Positions 39,611 through 41,417 of a stretch of DNA of 41,417 nt are shown here, piece by piece. Each line of letters begins with the position of its first letter. Position 1 is the first letter of the stretch. The notes under the pieces were generated by a model, which was not told where the DNA came from, searched no databases, and saw only the letters and a program-made list of their open reading frames with translations. Origin of the DNA: JAWLHU01 sp041690255 (lineage in GTDB: Bacteria; Bacillota; Sulfobacillia; Symbiobacteriales; Symbiobacteriaceae); assembly GCA_041690255.1 (NCBI GenBank), contig JAWLHU010000027.1:1-41417 (forward strand), in the 5' to 3' direction. A program made the translations under genes and the position numbers.

Positions 39611-41278
39611 ATGGCACGTACCAAAGCAACCTGGATGGCCCTCCTGCTCGTGCTCTCCCTGGCCCTCACTGCCTGCTCCGGCAGCAAGAGTGCCACGCCA
39701 AGCACCCCGGACACCAAGGAGCCCGCCAAGACCGAGACTCCGGCGACCTCTGGCCCCAAGCAGCTCACCATTGGCATCTGGTCCTCCCCCGACTCCTTCA
39801 GCTCGATCACCAACAAGACCTCGTACGGCTCCCTGGTCATGAACATCATCTACCCGTCGCTCTATGCCATGAACGACAAGCTCGAGTACGAGCCTCGCCT
39901 GGCTGAGAGCTACACCATGAACCCGGAGCAGACGGTCTTTACCTTTAAGCTCCGCGCCAACGCCAAGTGGTCGGACGGCAAGCCGATCACCGCGGAGGAT
40001 GTGGCCTACACCTACCAGGTGATCGCCCATCCGGACACCCCGACCTCCCGCCGCTCCCTGATCGATACGATCAAGGGCCTCGACGCCGCCGGCGTCTCTG
40101 AGACTAAGGACTTCAACGTCTCGGGCATCAAGGTGATCGATCCGCAGACGATCGAGTTCACCACCAAGGCCCCGGTCGATGTGGACGCCTTCATGGAGAA
40201 GATCGCGGCCGGTATCTGGATCATGCCGAAGCACGTCGTCGAGCCGGCTGTCCAGGCTGACCTGAAGGGGCTCGACAAGGCTGAGCACGTCATGAAGCCG
40301 ACCGTCTTCGGTGGCCCCTTCAAGCTGGTCGAGTTCAAGCCCGACTCTCACATTGAGCTGGCTGCGAACCCCGACTACTTCCTGGGCAAGCCCAAGCTGG
40401 ACAAGCTGTTCTACAAGATCGTGAGCCAGGCCACCGTCGCCGCCGCCATTCAGGCCGGCGAGATCGACCTCGTCTCCGGCAATGGTACTGGCGAGGTGCC
40501 GATCACCGACTGGGAGAAGGTTTCCAACCTGCCCGGCTGGCGCCCCGTCACCTATGTCGCTCCCTCCTATCAGTACCTCGACTTCAACACGGCCAAGCCG
40601 GAGTTCGCTGACCCGAAGGTGCGTCAGGCCTTCGCCCACGCCATCAACCGTCAGCTGATCGTCGACCGCCTGCTGAAGGGCCAGGGCGAGGTGATCAACA
40701 CCCCGCTCAACTCCGCCAACAAGTACTTCGTCAAGGAGCTGCAGACCAAGCTCCAGTATGACAAGGACCTGGCCAAGAAGATGCTGACCGAGGCTGGTTG
40801 GGACTTCAACAAGGAAGTCACCCTGCTGACCCCGACTGGCAATAAGGCCCGTGAGCAGTCTGCCGACATCATTCAGGCCAATCTCCAGGAGATCGGCGTG
40901 AAGGTGAAGATCGAGAAGGTTGACTTCCCGACCCGCCAGTCCCGCTCCAAGGCCGGCGAATTCGAACTCTCGCTGGTCGGCTTCTCGGCTACTTTCGACC
41001 CCGACTTCTCGTCCCAGGTTGCCACCGGCTCCGCCTTCAACGACCGGAAGTACTCCAACCCGAAGATGGACGAGCTTCTGGCCCAGGGCAAGCTGATGGT
41101 CAAGTTCGATGAGAAGAAGGCGCACTACACCAAGACCCAGGAGTACTTCGTGGAGGAGCTGCCGCTCCTGCCGCTTTACTCGGTCAACGCTCTGACTGTC
41201 GTCAACGAGAAGGTCATCGCCGCTCAGCCCGGCCCCAACGGCCTGGTCTGGAACGCCCACCTCTGGGACGTGAAGTAA
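39611..41278 (+). CDS. Peptide ABC transporter substrate-binding lipoprotein (SBP_bac_5)
   Basis: The 555-residue protein is a family 5 solute-binding protein. The signal peptide ends in a lipobox, ALTAC (Cys22), followed by a flexible Ser/Thr/Pro/Lys linker to about residue 50. The mature part has SYTMNPEQTVFTFKLRANAKWSDGKPITAEDVAYTY (the family hallmark region, about 100-135) and KVRQAFAHAINRQLI near 338. It captures peptides outside the membrane and delivers them to the two upstream permeases. Codon use is strongly biased to C-ending codons (AAG, GAC, CTC), as in highly expressed genes. It ends the operon in this window. Confidence 0.95.
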   Translation: MARTKATWMALLLVLSLALTACSGSKSATPSTPDTKEPAKTETPATSGPKQLTIGIWSSPDSFSSITNKTSYGSLVMNIIYPSLYAMNDKLEYEPRLAESYTMNPEQTVFTFKLRANAKWSDGKPITAEDVAYTYQVIAHPDTPTSRRSLIDTIKGLDAAGVSETKDFNVSGIKVIDPQTIEFTTKAPVDVDAFMEKIAAGIWIMPKHVVEPAVQADLKGLDKAEHVMKPTVFGGPFKLVEFKPDSHIELAANPDYFLGKPKLDKLFYKIVSQATVAAAIQAGEIDLVSGNGTGEVPITDWEKVSNLPGWRPVTYVAPSYQYLDFNTAKPEFADPKVRQAFAHAINRQLIVDRLLKGQGEVINTPLNSANKYFVKELQTKLQYDKDLAKKMLTEAGWDFNKEVTLLTPTGNKAREQSADIIQANLQEIGVKVKIEKVDFPTRQSRSKAGEFELSLVGFSATFDPDFSSQVATGSAFNDRKYSNPKMDELLAQGKLMVKFDEKKAHYTKTQEYFVEELPLLPLYSVNALTVVNEKVIAAQPGPNGLVWNAHLWDVK

Positions 41279-41292
41279 CTATTCCAAGCATG

Positions 41293-41321
41293 GAGGCCCC
41301 TCCCACATTGGGAGGGGCCTC
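41293..41321 (+). terminator. Hairpin after the substrate-binding protein gene
   Basis: GAGGCCCCTCCC pairs with GGGAGGGGCCTC around a five-base loop, followed by AGGTTGTTG. The T run is weak; the hairpin may also protect the 3' end of the abundant mRNA. Confidence 0.7.
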
Positions 41322-41336
41322 AGGTTGTTGACAAAT

Positions 41337-41362
41337 GAGCAGATCGCACTCGCGATCTGCTC
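41337..41362 (+). terminator. Strong second terminator
   Basis: GAGCAGATCGC pairs with GCGATCTGCTC around ACTC and is followed by TGTTTTTTG. It is a classic intrinsic terminator and the last clear feature of the window; the remaining 55 bases are probably upstream sequence of the next gene. Confidence 0.92.
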
Positions 41363-41417
41363 TGTTTTTTGTTAAACTGATCGTACAAGGATGTACATAG
41401 GTGGGATAGGTCATGCT

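Noticed and set aside
38579..41260. An 893-residue open frame on the minus strand
   Set aside because: It is antisense to the DppC-type permease and the substrate-binding protein, both certain genes with ribosome sites. The long frame results from strong third-position C bias.

Overview
The window is about 41 kb of high-GC chromosome from a spore-forming member of the Bacillota. The evidence is the PurS/PurQ/short-PurL form of FGAM synthase, a DUF1444 protein, a YtrA-type GntR regulator, a YyaC-type sporulation protein, a sigma-K-like promoter, a LytR-CpsA-Psr enzyme and a NarL-type two-component pair, all at high GC with many GTG/TTG starts. This profile fits Symbiobacterium or a close relative; that placement is inferred, because no rRNA is present.

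Left part (1-12.3 kb, minus strand): purine synthesis. Transcription runs from a purine permease (10611-11972), through purB, an unlisted 54-aa membrane peptide, a degenerate PurC-like protein and a true ADE1-type purC, then purS-purQ-purL-purF-purM-purN, where most junctions overlap by 4-8 bases. The permease is preceded by a strong promoter, a ykkC-family (subtype-2-like, probably PRPP or ppGpp) aptamer and a terminator that overlaps it. The purS-purN block is bracketed by two divergent pairs of a structured repeat of about 190 nt. Its helices are conserved by compensatory base changes, and it looks like a stand-alone structured RNA or mobile element with no ORF.

Middle (12.3-22.4 kb): a DUF1444 gene; a five-gene operon of two ABC ATPases, two ABC-2 permeases and a YtrA-type repressor, with a palindromic operator on its promoter; a HAD nucleotidase; a LysR regulator divergent from purA; and a pair of uncharacterised membrane proteins behind a promoter with a 16-bp perfect palindrome.

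Right-middle (22.4-31 kb): a His/Asp/Lys repeat protein behind a sigma-K consensus, guaA, hpt, an alpha/beta hydrolase, an M20 carbamoylase/amidohydrolase, yyaC, an aromatic-acid-exporter-like membrane protein, an EamA transporter and a Gly-Tyr-Lys repeat protein.

Right part (31-41.4 kb, plus strand): a coupled pair of nucleotide-cleansing enzymes (YjjX-like NTPase and Nudix), a lipoprotein, an LCP enzyme, mobA, a GAF-containing histidine kinase with its response regulator, and a peptide ABC transporter (two permeases and a binding protein) ending in two terminators.

The common thread is purine nucleotide economy: de novo synthesis (pur genes), branch points (purA, purB, guaA), salvage (hpt, permease) and sanitation (YjjX, Nudix). 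The most notable items are the covarying repeat family, the riboswitch, the PurC pseudoenzyme candidate and the overlooked small membrane protein.
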